Of a stretch of 64,000 nt of DNA, positions 1 to 8,207 are shown piece by piece (positions within the stretch are counted from its first letter, which is position 1; each line of letters opens with the position of its first letter). The stretch comes from Flavobacterium sp. 102 (GTDB lineage: Bacteria > Bacteroidota > Bacteroidia > Flavobacteriales > Flavobacteriaceae). The stretch is taken from the NCBI RefSeq assembly GCF_003634615.1, contig NZ_RBKX01000001.1, forward strand, positions 744,001-808,000, in the 5' to 3' direction. The translations under genes were made by a program, and so were the position numbers. The notes below the pieces were generated by a model. The model was not told the DNA's origin and did not search any database. It saw only the letters and a program-made list of their open reading frames with translations.

Positions 1-498
1 TCTAACAACAGGAGGAAGTTGTAGCAAATCCCCAATAAATAAAACTTGAATGCCGCCAAAAGGGCGATTGTTTTTTCTAACAGTTTGCATCATAAAATCC
101 ATCGCGTCCAACAAATCGGCACGCAACATACTGACTTCATCAATGATGAGCAATTCCATATTTCGGATAACTGCTTTTTTTAATCCACTCATTTTGAAAT
201 GTCTACGCAAAGTAGAACGGCTTTCGAATTTGGTGTTTTCGGTAAATTGTGGTGATGAATTATCGGGTAAAAATCCGCCAAAAGGCAATTGAAACATGGA
301 GTGAATCGTTACACCGCCGGCATTTAAAGCCGCAATTCCTGTTGGCGCCACAACCACCGTATTTTTATGAGTGGTTTGAATTATTTCTTTAAGCAATGTC
401 GTCTTTCCCGTTCCGGCTTTTCCGGTTAAAAAGACCGATCGGTTAGTTTGGTTGATGAATTGCAAAACATAGTTTGCTTCGGCTGTTACTGATTTCAT
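1..498 (-). CDS. Pif1/RecD-like ATP-dependent helicase, N-terminal part (runs off the window)
   Basis: The first 166 codons are open from an ATG at 498 to base 1, so the gene continues beyond the left edge. The N-terminal segment carries a Walker A loop (GKAGTGKTTL, about residues 26-35), a PTGIAA motif and a Walker B-type LLIIDEVSML followed by GDLLQLPPVV. This order is characteristic of superfamily 1B helicases of the Pif1/RecD2/TraA type, which unwind DNA 5' to 3'. Bacteroidota commonly encode such a protein with extra C-terminal domains, but those lie outside the window, so the exact subfamily cannot be set. A TAACTTTG promoter element 23 bases upstream supports the start. It is transcribed away from the ompH-like gene's terminator and appears to be its own unit. 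Confidence 0.88.
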   Translation of the reverse strand, partial: MKSVTAEANYVLQFINQTNRSVFLTGKAGTGKTTLLKEIIQTTHKNTVVVAPTGIAALNAGGVTIHSMFQLPFGGFLPDNSSPQFTENTKFESRSTLRRHFKMSGLKKAVIRNMELLIIDEVSMLRADLLDAMDFMMQTVRKNNRPFGGIQVLFIGDLLQLPPVVR

Positions 499-520
499 GG
501 CTTGTAAGTTTTATAAGACA

Positions 521-528
521 CAAAGTTA
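521..528 (-). promoter_or_regulatory. Promoter -7 element of the helicase gene
   Basis: On the minus strand this reads TAACTTTG, matching the Bacteroidota sigma-A -7 consensus TAnnTTTG, 23 bases upstream of the helicase ATG. No well-spaced -33 TTTG is evident. Confidence 0.5.
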
Positions 529-550
529 AAGTATTGTATTTCAATATACA

Positions 551-582
551 ACAAAAAAAGCGCCTTTAAATTATGGCGCTTT
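551..582 (-). terminator. Rho-independent terminator of the ompH-like gene
   Basis: An 8-bp inverted repeat (AAAGCGCC / GGCGCTTT, 557-582) is followed on the minus strand by a T-run. It lies 24 bases after the ompH-like stop codon. Confidence 0.85.
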
Positions 583-605
583 ACTATCTATAAGTTAAAA
601 TGAAA

Positions 606-1181
606 TTATTTCTTTTCTTCTTTTTTGGATTCCGGTTTTTCTTCTTTCTTACCTGAAGATTTGTATTTGTCGTTAATCAATTTAATTATTTCTTTAGTTA
701 CATCATAACTGTCTTTGGCATACAAAACTGAGGCTACATCGCCTGTTCCGTAGATATAATCATATCCTTTTTCTTTACCATAATCCTTGATTACTTTTCT
801 GTAATTCTTAACTAAAGAATCCATTTCAACACCGCTTTCCTCTTGCAATTGTCTTAACATCGCTTGTTGTGCGTAGCTCAATTCTTGTTCTCTTTGTTGT
901 AATTCAGCCCCTTTTTGTTGAGCCCAAACTTGCCCATTTGCCTGAGCGTTCTTCTGGAAATTAGCTGCTTCAGATTTGAAACGATTTACTTCAACTTCCA
1001 ATTGGCTTCCCATTACTTTGGATTTGTCTTTGTATTTTACTTCAATATCTTTTGCTTCCGTAGATTCTTCCATTAATTTAGAAGTATCGATGTAAGCCGT
1101 TTTGAATTCTTTTGTTTCGGTAGTTTTGTTGCAGGAAATTATTGAAATGGCCAATGCAAAAAGTAGAACTGTTTTCTTCAT
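606..1181 (-). CDS. OmpH/Skp-family periplasmic chaperone-like lipoprotein
   Basis: This 191-residue protein has a lipoprotein signal: a short basic start, a hydrophobic stretch and a lipobox ending in IISC at about residue 17. The mature part resembles OmpH/Skp: an N-terminal strand (TAYIDTSKLMEES), a long Gln/Glu/Lys-rich helical hairpin (about residues 45-125), then a C-terminal strand region with YIYGTGDVASVLYA, typical of the family. Skp-like proteins hold unfolded outer-membrane proteins in the periplasm. The C-terminal roughly 20 residues are almost only Lys, Glu, Ser and Pro. Lipidation suggests a membrane-tethered relative rather than the classic soluble Skp. It has its own promoter element and terminator, so it is probably monocistronic. 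Confidence 0.85.
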   Translation of the reverse strand: MKKTVLLFALAISIISCNKTTETKEFKTAYIDTSKLMEESTEAKDIEVKYKDKSKVMGSQLEVEVNRFKSEAANFQKNAQANGQVWAQQKGAELQQREQELSYAQQAMLRQLQEESGVEMDSLVKNYRKVIKDYGKEKGYDYIYGTGDVASVLYAKDSYDVTKEIIKLINDKYKSSGKKEEKPESKKEEKK

Positions 1182-1217
1182 TATTTATTTATGATTTGAT
1201 AAATTAATTTTTGGTTT

Positions 1218-1225
1218 CAAAAGTA
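1218..1225 (-). promoter_or_regulatory. Promoter -7 element of the ompH-like gene
   Basis: The minus strand reads TACTTTTG (TAnnTTTG), 36 bases upstream of the ATG at 1181. The remaining spacer up to 1435 shows no other feature I can support. Confidence 0.45.
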
Positions 1226-1435
1226 TAAAAATAAAAGGCAATAATCTAACGCTGAAAAACTGAGATTTTATTACAATTTCGCGATATAAAATTTAGTTAT
1301 TGTTTAAGTAAAAACGATAATCAGGCGTTATTGTTTTTGATTTCAAATAAAGCGTTTTAAAAGCATTTTCCTTTTCCTTCAACCAAAGACGCATTTTAAG
1401 TCGTTTTGATTAAACAGCGCTCGTTTATTTAAGTT

Positions 1436-2281
1436 TTATTGGTTTTTAATGATGTAAATGTGCGATGAATACTCATTTGTCTTCTTTCCGTTTAAATTTG
1501 ACTTCCATCCAACAAAAAATGCTCTGATGAAATTCATCTTTCCTGATTTGTATTTTTCAGAAAGCAAACTCACATAATAACTGTCAAATTTCATGGGTAA
1601 CACTTCCACCAATTTCATTTCTTTTTCGCCAAATAATTTTTCAATCGCTGTTTTTGAAAAATGCCAAATGTGTCTTGGCACATCATAAGCGGCCCAATGT
1701 CTGCCATAAAAATTAGCATCAAAAGATTTAAAATTTGGAACTGCGATCACAATTGTTCCGGTTGGTTTGATTAATCTTTTCAACTCCGTTATATATTCAT
1801 CCAAATTCGGAACATGTTCTAAAACGTGCCACATGGTGATTATGTCAAATGAGTTGCTTTCTAAAGCTGATAAACTTTCAGCAAAAGTTACTCCTTTATT
1901 TATCGCAATTCCTTTTGCTTTTGCGCTAGGTTCAATTCCGGTAATTTGCCAACCGTCATTTTTGGCTACCACTAAAAAATCTCCGGTTCCGGCACCAATG
2001 TCTAAAATTTTTCCTTTTGGTGATTGTGCATTAATTAATTTCAGTTTGTTTTTAAGTGCAATACTTTTGATAAAATGATAAGCTCTTTCAAACAAAGATC
2101 GTTTTCCGTCAGTATGCGAAATGTAGTCATCGCTCTCGTAATAACTTGGTAATTTTTCTAGACTTGGCTTTGGGAAAGTGATTAAGATATCATATTCGGG
2201 ATTGTGGTGCAATTCGAAAATTTCTTTGGAAACCGAATAATCTTTTACTTTTTGAAAAAAAATATTGTTTTGAAAACCCAT
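1436..2281 (-). CDS. Class I SAM-dependent methyltransferase
   Basis: This 281-residue protein carries the methyltransferase motif I (ILDIGAGTGDF, about residues 92-102), an acidic end of strand 2 (GIEPS) and a post-motif region (DIITMWHVLEHV), as in Methyltransf_11/23-type enzymes. A short segment with several aromatic and acidic residues precedes the Rossmann fold, as in a flavobacterial family annotated only as class I methyltransferase; the substrate is unknown. The reading frame continues upstream to a GTG at 2320, but that GTG lies inside a parS-like site. I therefore chose the ATG at 2281, which also starts just before the conserved VKDYSVS segment. It lies downstream of mnmG on the same strand and is probably co-transcribed with it. 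Confidence 0.85.
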   Translation of the reverse strand: MGFQNNIFFQKVKDYSVSKEIFELHHNPEYDILITFPKPSLEKLPSYYESDDYISHTDGKRSLFERAYHFIKSIALKNKLKLINAQSPKGKILDIGAGTGDFLVVAKNDGWQITGIEPSAKAKGIAINKGVTFAESLSALESNSFDIITMWHVLEHVPNLDEYITELKRLIKPTGTIVIAVPNFKSFDANFYGRHWAAYDVPRHIWHFSKTAIEKLFGEKEMKLVEVLPMKFDSYYVSLLSEKYKSGKMNFIRAFFVGWKSNLNGKKTNEYSSHIYIIKNQ

Positions 2282-2312
2282 AAATTCTTTATTGATAAGG
2301 CTTGGCAAGCTT

Positions 2313-2328
2313 AGTTTCACGTGGAACG
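2313..2328. promoter_or_regulatory. parS-like ParB-binding site (imperfect)
   Basis: The 14-base core GTTTCACGTGGAAC matches the ParB site consensus TGTTNCACGTGNAACA; only the two outermost bases differ. It lies in the 53-base gap between mnmG and the methyltransferase. A second, full-length match lies at 4215-4230. Confidence 0.7.
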
Positions 2329-2334
2329 TTTAAA

Positions 2335-4206
2335 CTATCTTCCCATATAAATTAATAAAACCGAAATATCGGCTGGTGAAACACCGCTGATTCTGGAAGC
2401 TTGCGAAATGGTCACCGGACGAATTTTGCTTAGCTTTTGCTTAGCTTCAATCGACATTGATTTGATTTTGTTGTAATCGAAATTCTCAGGGATTTTTATA
2501 TCTTCTAAACGGATAAGCTTTTCGGCATTGTTTCTTTCTTTTTCGATATAACCTGAATATTTCACATGAATCTCTGCTTGCTCGATTATCTCTTTATCCA
2601 AATCATTTTCTTGAATGTACTTTTGAACTTTTTCGAATTTTAAAATGTCTTCTAATTCAATTTGCGGTCGAGAAAACACTTTAAACATTTTATCCGATTG
2701 ATTCATAGGAGCACTTTCCTTTAAGACTAAAATTGGATTTGCTTCTTCTTGCGTAACACTTGTTTCTTTGAAAAAATTGACCATTTTTTCACTTTCGTTG
2801 AATTTATGTTCCATTCTTCTCATTCTCTTTTCAGAAGCCAAACCAATTTCAAAAGACTTTGGCGTTAATCTGAAATCTGCATTGTCTTGACGCAAAAGCG
2901 TTCTGTATTCAGCTCGTGAAGTAAACATGCGATAAGGTTCTTCGGTTCCTTTGGTAATCAAATCATCTATTAGAACACCAATATAAGCTTCATCACGACG
3001 AAGAATCATAGGTTCCATTTCTTTCACTTTTAAAGCAGCATTCATACCAGCCATCATTCCTTGAGAAGCAGCTTCTTCGTATCCAGTTGTTCCATTAATT
3101 TGTCCGGCAAAATACAAACCTTCAACGAGCTTCGTTTCTAAGGTATGTTTCAACTGTGTCGGCGGAAAATAATCGTATTCGATGGCGTAACCCGGGCGGA
3201 AAAACTTAACCTTATCGAATCCTTCAACGGAACGTAAAGCTTTGAATTGAATATCTTCCGGTAAGGAAGTCGAAAACCCATTTACATAAACTTCAACGGT
3301 ATTCCAGCCTTCCGGTTCAACGAAAAGTTGGTGTCTTTCTTTATCTGCAAAACGGTTGATTTTATCCTCAATCGACGGACAATATCTCGGTCCGATACTT
3401 TTGATTCTTCCATTAAACATTGGTGAACGATCAAAACCTTCGCGCAAAATATTATGCACTTCATTTGAAGTATAAGTCATGTGACACAATTTTTGGTGTG
3501 TCAATGGCTTCGTTTCATCAGAATAAGAAAACTTATCCGGTATTAAATCACCGGGTTCCTCACGCATTTTAGAATAATCTAAAGAACGTCCGTCAACTCT
3601 TGGCGGTGTTCCTGTTTTCATTCTGCCTGATTCGAAACCAACTTTAATTAAGCCCTCGGTAATTCCATAAGCGGCACTTTCGCCAGCTCTTCCTCCACCA
3701 AATTGTTTATCGCCAATATGAATCAATCCATTTAAGAAAGTTCCGTTAGTTAAGACCACTGTTTTAGCTTTGATCTCAATCCCTAACGAAGTAACGATTC
3801 CTTCAATTTTATTATTCTTAATCAAAAGTCCTTTGACCATTTCCTGATAGAAATCAAGATTTGCTGTTCGCTCTAACATCAATCGCCACTCTTCAGCGAA
3901 ACGCATTCTGTCACTTTGAACTCTTGGCGACCACATGGCAGGGCCTTTTGATTTGTTCAACATCTTAAACTGAACAGCAGTCTTATCCGAAATGATTCCC
4001 GAATAACCGCCTAAAGCATCAATCTCACGAACAATCTGTCCTTTGGCGATACCGCCCATCGCAGGATTACATGACATTTGTGCAATATTTTGCAAACTCA
4101 TCGTTACCAATAAAGTTTTACAGCCCAAATTGGCCGATGCGGCGGCTGCTTCACAACCTGCGTGTCCTGCACCCACTACTATGGTATCGTATTTTTCTAA
4201 AAACAT
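2335..4206 (-). CDS. mnmG: tRNA uridine-5-carboxymethylaminomethyl(34) synthesis enzyme MnmG (GidA)
   Basis: With MnmE, MnmG adds the carboxymethylaminomethyl group to U34 of certain tRNAs, using FAD, NADH and a methylene-folate. The 623-residue length is normal for the family. It begins with the FAD-binding fold (VVGAGHAGCEAA, about residues 11-22), then has SCNPAMGGIAKG, the conserved PRYCPSIEDK segment with a catalytic cysteine near residue 275, and the C-terminal helical tRNA/MnmE-binding domain ending in SPADISVLLIYMG. It sits between two parS-like sites and is separated from ybeY upstream by a single base. In many bacteria gidA lies near the replication origin and the parAB/parS system, which fits the context here. 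Confidence 0.97.
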   Translation of the reverse strand: MFLEKYDTIVVGAGHAGCEAAAASANLGCKTLLVTMSLQNIAQMSCNPAMGGIAKGQIVREIDALGGYSGIISDKTAVQFKMLNKSKGPAMWSPRVQSDRMRFAEEWRLMLERTANLDFYQEMVKGLLIKNNKIEGIVTSLGIEIKAKTVVLTNGTFLNGLIHIGDKQFGGGRAGESAAYGITEGLIKVGFESGRMKTGTPPRVDGRSLDYSKMREEPGDLIPDKFSYSDETKPLTHQKLCHMTYTSNEVHNILREGFDRSPMFNGRIKSIGPRYCPSIEDKINRFADKERHQLFVEPEGWNTVEVYVNGFSTSLPEDIQFKALRSVEGFDKVKFFRPGYAIEYDYFPPTQLKHTLETKLVEGLYFAGQINGTTGYEEAASQGMMAGMNAALKVKEMEPMILRRDEAYIGVLIDDLITKGTEEPYRMFTSRAEYRTLLRQDNADFRLTPKSFEIGLASEKRMRRMEHKFNESEKMVNFFKETSVTQEEANPILVLKESAPMNQSDKMFKVFSRPQIELEDILKFEKVQKYIQENDLDKEIIEQAEIHVKYSGYIEKERNNAEKLIRLEDIKIPENFDYNKIKSMSIEAKQKLSKIRPVTISQASRISGVSPADISVLLIYMGR

Positions 4207-4207
4207 T

Positions 4208-4630
4208 TTAATTTTGTTTCACGTGGAACATCTTCATTTTCTCTTCTTCCTTTTCACGCATTAATTTTTCGTCGGCTCCCGACTTATCTTTGTAACCGCA
4301 ATAATGCAAAACACCGTGAACCATTACACGTTTTAATTCCTCTTCAAAAGAAACGTTGAAATCTTGTGCGTTTTCGCGGACTCTTTCAATAGAAATAAAA
4401 ATATCCCCGTGTAGTTCGTTTCCTATAGAATAATCAAAGCTGATAATGTCGGTTAACGTGTCATGATCTAAATATTGCTGGTTTATTTCCAACAAATAAT
4501 CATCGTCACAGAAGATGTAGTTGATTTCACCTTCGTTCTTTATTTCGGAGCTAATGACTTTGGAAAGCCAATCGGCATAATTCGTTTCGTTGTCTAAATT
4601 GAAATCTGACTCGTAATTAAAACTAATCAT
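4208..4630 (-). CDS. ybeY: Endoribonuclease YbeY (rRNA maturation factor)
   Basis: YbeY is a single-strand endoribonuclease involved in 16S rRNA 3' maturation and ribosome quality control. At 140 residues it is near the usual length. The zinc-site region reads MVHGVLHYCGYKD: the first two histidines of the HGxLHxxGYxH motif are present, and the third ligand position is Asp, a form I recall from other Bacteroidota YbeY proteins. The start overlaps the end of the upstream DUF4175 gene by 8 bases, indicating translational coupling. Its last codons (MFHVKQ) are encoded by a complete parS-like sequence, so the 3' end of the gene doubles as a ParB site. Confidence 0.93.
   Translation of the reverse strand: MISFNYESDFNLDNETNYADWLSKVISSEIKNEGEINYIFCDDDYLLEINQQYLDHDTLTDIISFDYSIGNELHGDIFISIERVRENAQDFNVSFEEELKRVMVHGVLHYCGYKDKSGADEKLMREKEEEKMKMFHVKQN
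4215..4230. promoter_or_regulatory. parS ParB-binding site (full match) inside ybeY
   Basis: TGTTTCACGTGGAACA matches every fixed position of the parS consensus TGTTNCACGTGNAACA. It lies inside the 3' end of ybeY, next to the mnmG start. Confidence 0.85.
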
Positions 4631-7600
4631 TTTTTATAAAGTATTCTTGAACCTTTTGATTAAAATTGGAGCGCAAAGGTAAGCTTTGTCTATTTAAAAT
4701 TTCAATACTATTCAAATATTCTTGAAGCTTACTAGGAAGTGCATTAGCCTGATTGCTAAATTCTTTCTTATTAGTTTCTGATTGGCGCTTTTTATCTTCG
4801 CCTTGTTGTTGTAATGCCTTTTCTAATTTCAGCAATTCATACTTCACATTGAGAATCTTTTGAAGCGTTTCGTTATTGAAGCCTTTGTTTAATAATTGCT
4901 TTTCGATTTGCTTCATTTGATCCAAAGTGTTTTGACCGTTTCCGCCAACACCTTGCTTCTTCAATTCTTTCTCTAAAGCTTCGCGCAGTTGTTGTTGTTC
5001 TTTGTATATTTCCATAATAGCTTTGGCATCACCTTCACCGTCTTGACCTTGTTCTCCGCCCTTTTCATTTCCTTTGCCTTGACCCGTTTTTCCGCCTTGT
5101 TGTCCTTGCCCATCTTTACCTCCTTGTTGACCTTCTCCGGGTTTCTCACCTTCTTTACCTTCTTGTCCATCTCCAGGTTTTTCCCCTTTTTTCATTCCCT
5201 TTTTCATCTTTTCACCCAATCCGTCTTGCTTCTTAATAATATCCGGCAATTGCATTCCGGCACCTTGTCCTTTTCCTGGTTTTGGCTTTCCTTGTCCTTG
5301 CCCTTCCATTTGCATCTGCATTTGCATACCGTTGAGTATATCACTCAACATATCGGCTAACTTATTCGAAGACGAAACAGCATACTGTTGGTGAGAATTT
5401 CCCTTTGGAACATTAGCTTCAGCCAAATTCTCCAAAGCTTTATCCACATTGTACTGAACATTACCTATTTCTTTAGTTACTTCTTCGGCAATTTTAGGAT
5501 TACGCAATGACATAGCAAACAAACTGTCATCAACATGTTTGAATTGTTGTTTCAAATCTTGTTGAATTTTAAGGTTCTTATTGAATGACGGCGCGCCACG
5601 TTTCAAATTTTTAAACTGTTTCATCACCTCTTCCTGAGAGAAAGAATATGCTAAAAGATTGTCTAAGATTTGTCGAAGCATAGCAACATCTTCTTCCATT
5701 TGTTCCATGTCTCCCGATTGCATTTGTTCCACCATTTGCTGGCTCATTTGCTTCATTTTTTTGGAAGCGCTTTTTTGCTTTGGCTTTGCCTTATCTTTTT
5801 GTTGTTTTTGCAATTGGTCTTTGGCGTTCTTTAAATCTTCGTCTATACTTTTCTCCTTTTCATCAGTATTCGGCAAATCCATAGGAGATTTCAATTCCTT
5901 ATTGTCTTTGTCTAATTCATTCAGTTCTTCTTGAAGCTTATCAAATTCTTTGTTGATATCGTCTTGCTTTTGTGCATTATTGTCATCTGTCTTGTCAGCC
6001 AATTTATCTTGCTTTTCAGCAAGCTTGTCCAATTTATCAGCAATTTGTTCCGCTTTTTTCTCTACGTAATAACGCTTGGTTAATTCTACCAATTGCTCCA
6101 AACTCTTGGTTTGATTTTTACTGGCTTGTTGGAATTTCTCCATCTTCTCAAACAATTCTTCTTTGCTGATTTTATCGTTCAGTTTTTGAAGTTCATCTAA
6201 AAGCTTTTTATTTTTTTCTAATTCTTCTTTGGTTTTCTCTAAACGTTCTTGTAACAACTCCTTCTTCTCATCCTTTTTCTCGGCCTTGAATTGCTCCAAA
6301 TTGTCTTTCATCTTTTCTGAAAACTCTTTCATCAACTCGTCTTGTTGTTTTTGGCGTTGAATAAAATCGTTGACTTTTTGTTGTTCTTTATAATCTAAAT
6401 TGTCTTTCTCTTTGCCCATTTTTTGCAATTTCTCCATCTCGGATAATTGCTTGTCTTGAGCTTTTAAAGATTTAGCCAATGAATTAATGTTATCATTTTG
6501 TTGTTGCAACATTTCGTCCTGCTTCTCAGTTTCAGTCGAAATACGATTACTGAATACAGAAGATTTTGTACTTTTTGAATTGTGAATCGCATCATTATCG
6601 AAAATCTCAAAGTAATATTCATACGAAACACCTTCTTCTACCGGAAGATTACTCGGAAAAGAAAACACAAATTGGTCGTATACGTCTTTCTTGACATTTA
6701 TGTATGCTTTTTTAGTGCTGTTTGGCGTATCCTTTGGATAGTAGACAATTTGCAGTTTTGAAAGTCCGTAATCATCGGAAACTTGTCCTAGAACGTAATT
6801 TTTATTCACTTTCAAACTATCCGGAGCATTGTTAACCGTTATAGTTGGAAATTGATCTTTGATTACCGAAATCTGATAATTCAATTTTTCATAATTCTGA
6901 ACTTTTGCATTTGAGGTCAGAATTTGATAGTCGGTGTTTTGAACAATGTTTTTCGATAATGAAAACTGATTATCTTGTTTGATAAAAGCAAAATGATTGT
7001 TGGCATTCACCCAATCCACCTTTTGCGTAGCCATTGTGTTCATTCTCCAAGTAACTCTTGTTCCTTCCGGAATAATGGCGTTTCCGGTTCCTTTAATGAC
7101 TTCAGATTTTTTATTGAGATAACTCGGAAAGTTTAAAACCATTTCAAAGTTGGCAATTGATGGAACAGTTACGACTTTCAATTCATAATCTTTCGAAGAA
7201 ACGTCATTGGCTTCAATGTGAAACTCTAAATCTTCTGAAGGTTTCGGAATCACAAACTGGAATTCACCGGATTTGTTACTTTCCATAAAATAGCTTTCCT
7301 CACCAATAAAAATCATCGCGTTTTCGGGAAATACTTTACCAATAGTTTTCACTTTTAGTAAAAAGTCTTTGTTTTGTTCTGTTTGCAGATTATCATTTAC
7401 AACCACAAATTCGAATGGCGCAGGTGGTAAAAACTGTTGTTTAAAATTCACTACACGATTCAAACTTTGGGACAAAATATCTCCTTTGCCTGAAATCAAG
7501 AAAAACAAAAAGAACAAAATCGGAATAACTGCCAATGGCAAATACTTCTTATTCTTGCCCAAATTAATGGCGTTTCCAAAAGGAATCGGCTGCAAAGTGT

Positions 7601-7997
7601 TGGCTTTTTGGTCAATCGAAGCTAATAATAACTCGGATTTATTTTGGTCTTGTGATAATTGTAAAAAGTTGGTCAACTTATCACCTACTTCGTTAAAATG
7701 GTTTCCAATGATATTTGAAGCTTGATTGTAATCGATTCCTTTTTGCAATTTGAACAATTTGAAAAGCGGAAATAAAATGAATCTCAACAACAGAAACAAT
7801 TCCACCAAAATAAAAACCGCAAACAAAATAGTTCTCGCCATTGGTTTGAGCCACAAGAAATATTCCACAAAAAGCGTGAAGATAAAATACAACAAACCTA
7901 AGCCAACGAAGAATATCGTTCCGCGCAACAATTCATTGGTATAAAACTTTCGAATAAAGTCTTCTAACTTTTGATAAATAAGGGTTGATTTTTCCAC
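4623..7997 (-). CDS. DUF4175-family giant membrane-anchored coiled-coil protein
   Basis: This 1124-residue protein has two membrane segments near the N-terminus (about residues 24-49 and 55-83) and a third at about 152-170. A beta-rich periplasmic part of about 300 residues follows (Ig-like by appearance). After that come several hundred residues of highly charged Lys/Glu/Gln coiled coil (about 500-760), a Met/Gln-rich stretch, and a Gly/Gln/Lys low-complexity segment (about 935-1010), before a final helical region. This layout matches the DUF4175 family of Bacteroidota, whose function is unknown. Long coiled coils with a periplasmic head suggest an envelope-spanning or scaffold role, but that is inference. 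It is first in an operon with ybeY and mnmG. The low-complexity region produces spurious open frames on the other strand. Confidence 0.85.
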   Translation of the reverse strand: MEKSTLIYQKLEDFIRKFYTNELLRGTIFFVGLGLLYFIFTLFVEYFLWLKPMARTILFAVFILVELFLLLRFILFPLFKLFKLQKGIDYNQASNIIGNHFNEVGDKLTNFLQLSQDQNKSELLLASIDQKANTLQPIPFGNAINLGKNKKYLPLAVIPILFFLFFLISGKGDILSQSLNRVVNFKQQFLPPAPFEFVVVNDNLQTEQNKDFLLKVKTIGKVFPENAMIFIGEESYFMESNKSGEFQFVIPKPSEDLEFHIEANDVSSKDYELKVVTVPSIANFEMVLNFPSYLNKKSEVIKGTGNAIIPEGTRVTWRMNTMATQKVDWVNANNHFAFIKQDNQFSLSKNIVQNTDYQILTSNAKVQNYEKLNYQISVIKDQFPTITVNNAPDSLKVNKNYVLGQVSDDYGLSKLQIVYYPKDTPNSTKKAYINVKKDVYDQFVFSFPSNLPVEEGVSYEYYFEIFDNDAIHNSKSTKSSVFSNRISTETEKQDEMLQQQNDNINSLAKSLKAQDKQLSEMEKLQKMGKEKDNLDYKEQQKVNDFIQRQKQQDELMKEFSEKMKDNLEQFKAEKKDEKKELLQERLEKTKEELEKNKKLLDELQKLNDKISKEELFEKMEKFQQASKNQTKSLEQLVELTKRYYVEKKAEQIADKLDKLAEKQDKLADKTDDNNAQKQDDINKEFDKLQEELNELDKDNKELKSPMDLPNTDEKEKSIDEDLKNAKDQLQKQQKDKAKPKQKSASKKMKQMSQQMVEQMQSGDMEQMEEDVAMLRQILDNLLAYSFSQEEVMKQFKNLKRGAPSFNKNLKIQQDLKQQFKHVDDSLFAMSLRNPKIAEEVTKEIGNVQYNVDKALENLAEANVPKGNSHQQYAVSSSNKLADMLSDILNGMQMQMQMEGQGQGKPKPGKGQGAGMQLPDIIKKQDGLGEKMKKGMKKGEKPGDGQEGKEGEKPGEGQQGGKDGQGQQGGKTGQGKGNEKGGEQGQDGEGDAKAIMEIYKEQQQLREALEKELKKQGVGGNGQNTLDQMKQIEKQLLNKGFNNETLQKILNVKYELLKLEKALQQQGEDKKRQSETNKKEFSNQANALPSKLQEYLNSIEILNRQSLPLRSNFNQKVQEYFIKND

Positions 7998-8118
7998 TTT
8001 TTAGCCAATCTTTTATATAACCGATAAATGTACAATTTTTGCTGAATAACCAACGTTAAAAATTTGCCAATGAAAAAGTGCTGAAAATGACGCTCCAAAC
8101 CTTATCAAAAACTTCAAC

Positions 8119-8146
8119 CTTCCGACTTCCAACTTCCAACTTCTGA
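8119..8146. repeat. Degenerate 7-bp tandem repeat upstream of gltX
   Basis: Four consecutive heptamers of the form CTTCCRA (the last is CTTCTGA) lie directly before the gltX promoter element. The rest of the 7998-8207 spacer contains only a short CTTCGACAAGCTCAGC motif at 8162-8177. Confidence 0.7.
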
Positions 8147-8147
8147 T

Positions 8148-8155
8148 TATCTTTG
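8148..8155 (+). promoter_or_regulatory. Promoter -7 element of gltX
   Basis: TATCTTTG matches TAnnTTTG and lies 52 bases upstream of the gltX ATG, immediately after the heptamer repeat. No clear -33 element is present. Confidence 0.45.
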
Positions 8156-8207
8156 CACACACTTCGACAAGCTCAGCGCTAATATGAATAACCATAAATT
8201 ATAAAAA

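Noticed and set aside
2282..2320. N-terminal extension of the methyltransferase from a GTG at 2320
   Set aside because: The GTG lies in a parS-like site and the extension has no family counterpart; the ATG at 2281 fits better.
4989..5360. Plus-strand open frame rich in Leu/Phe opposite the DUF4175 gene
   Set aside because: It is a shadow of the Lys/Gln/Gly low-complexity coding sequence on the minus strand.
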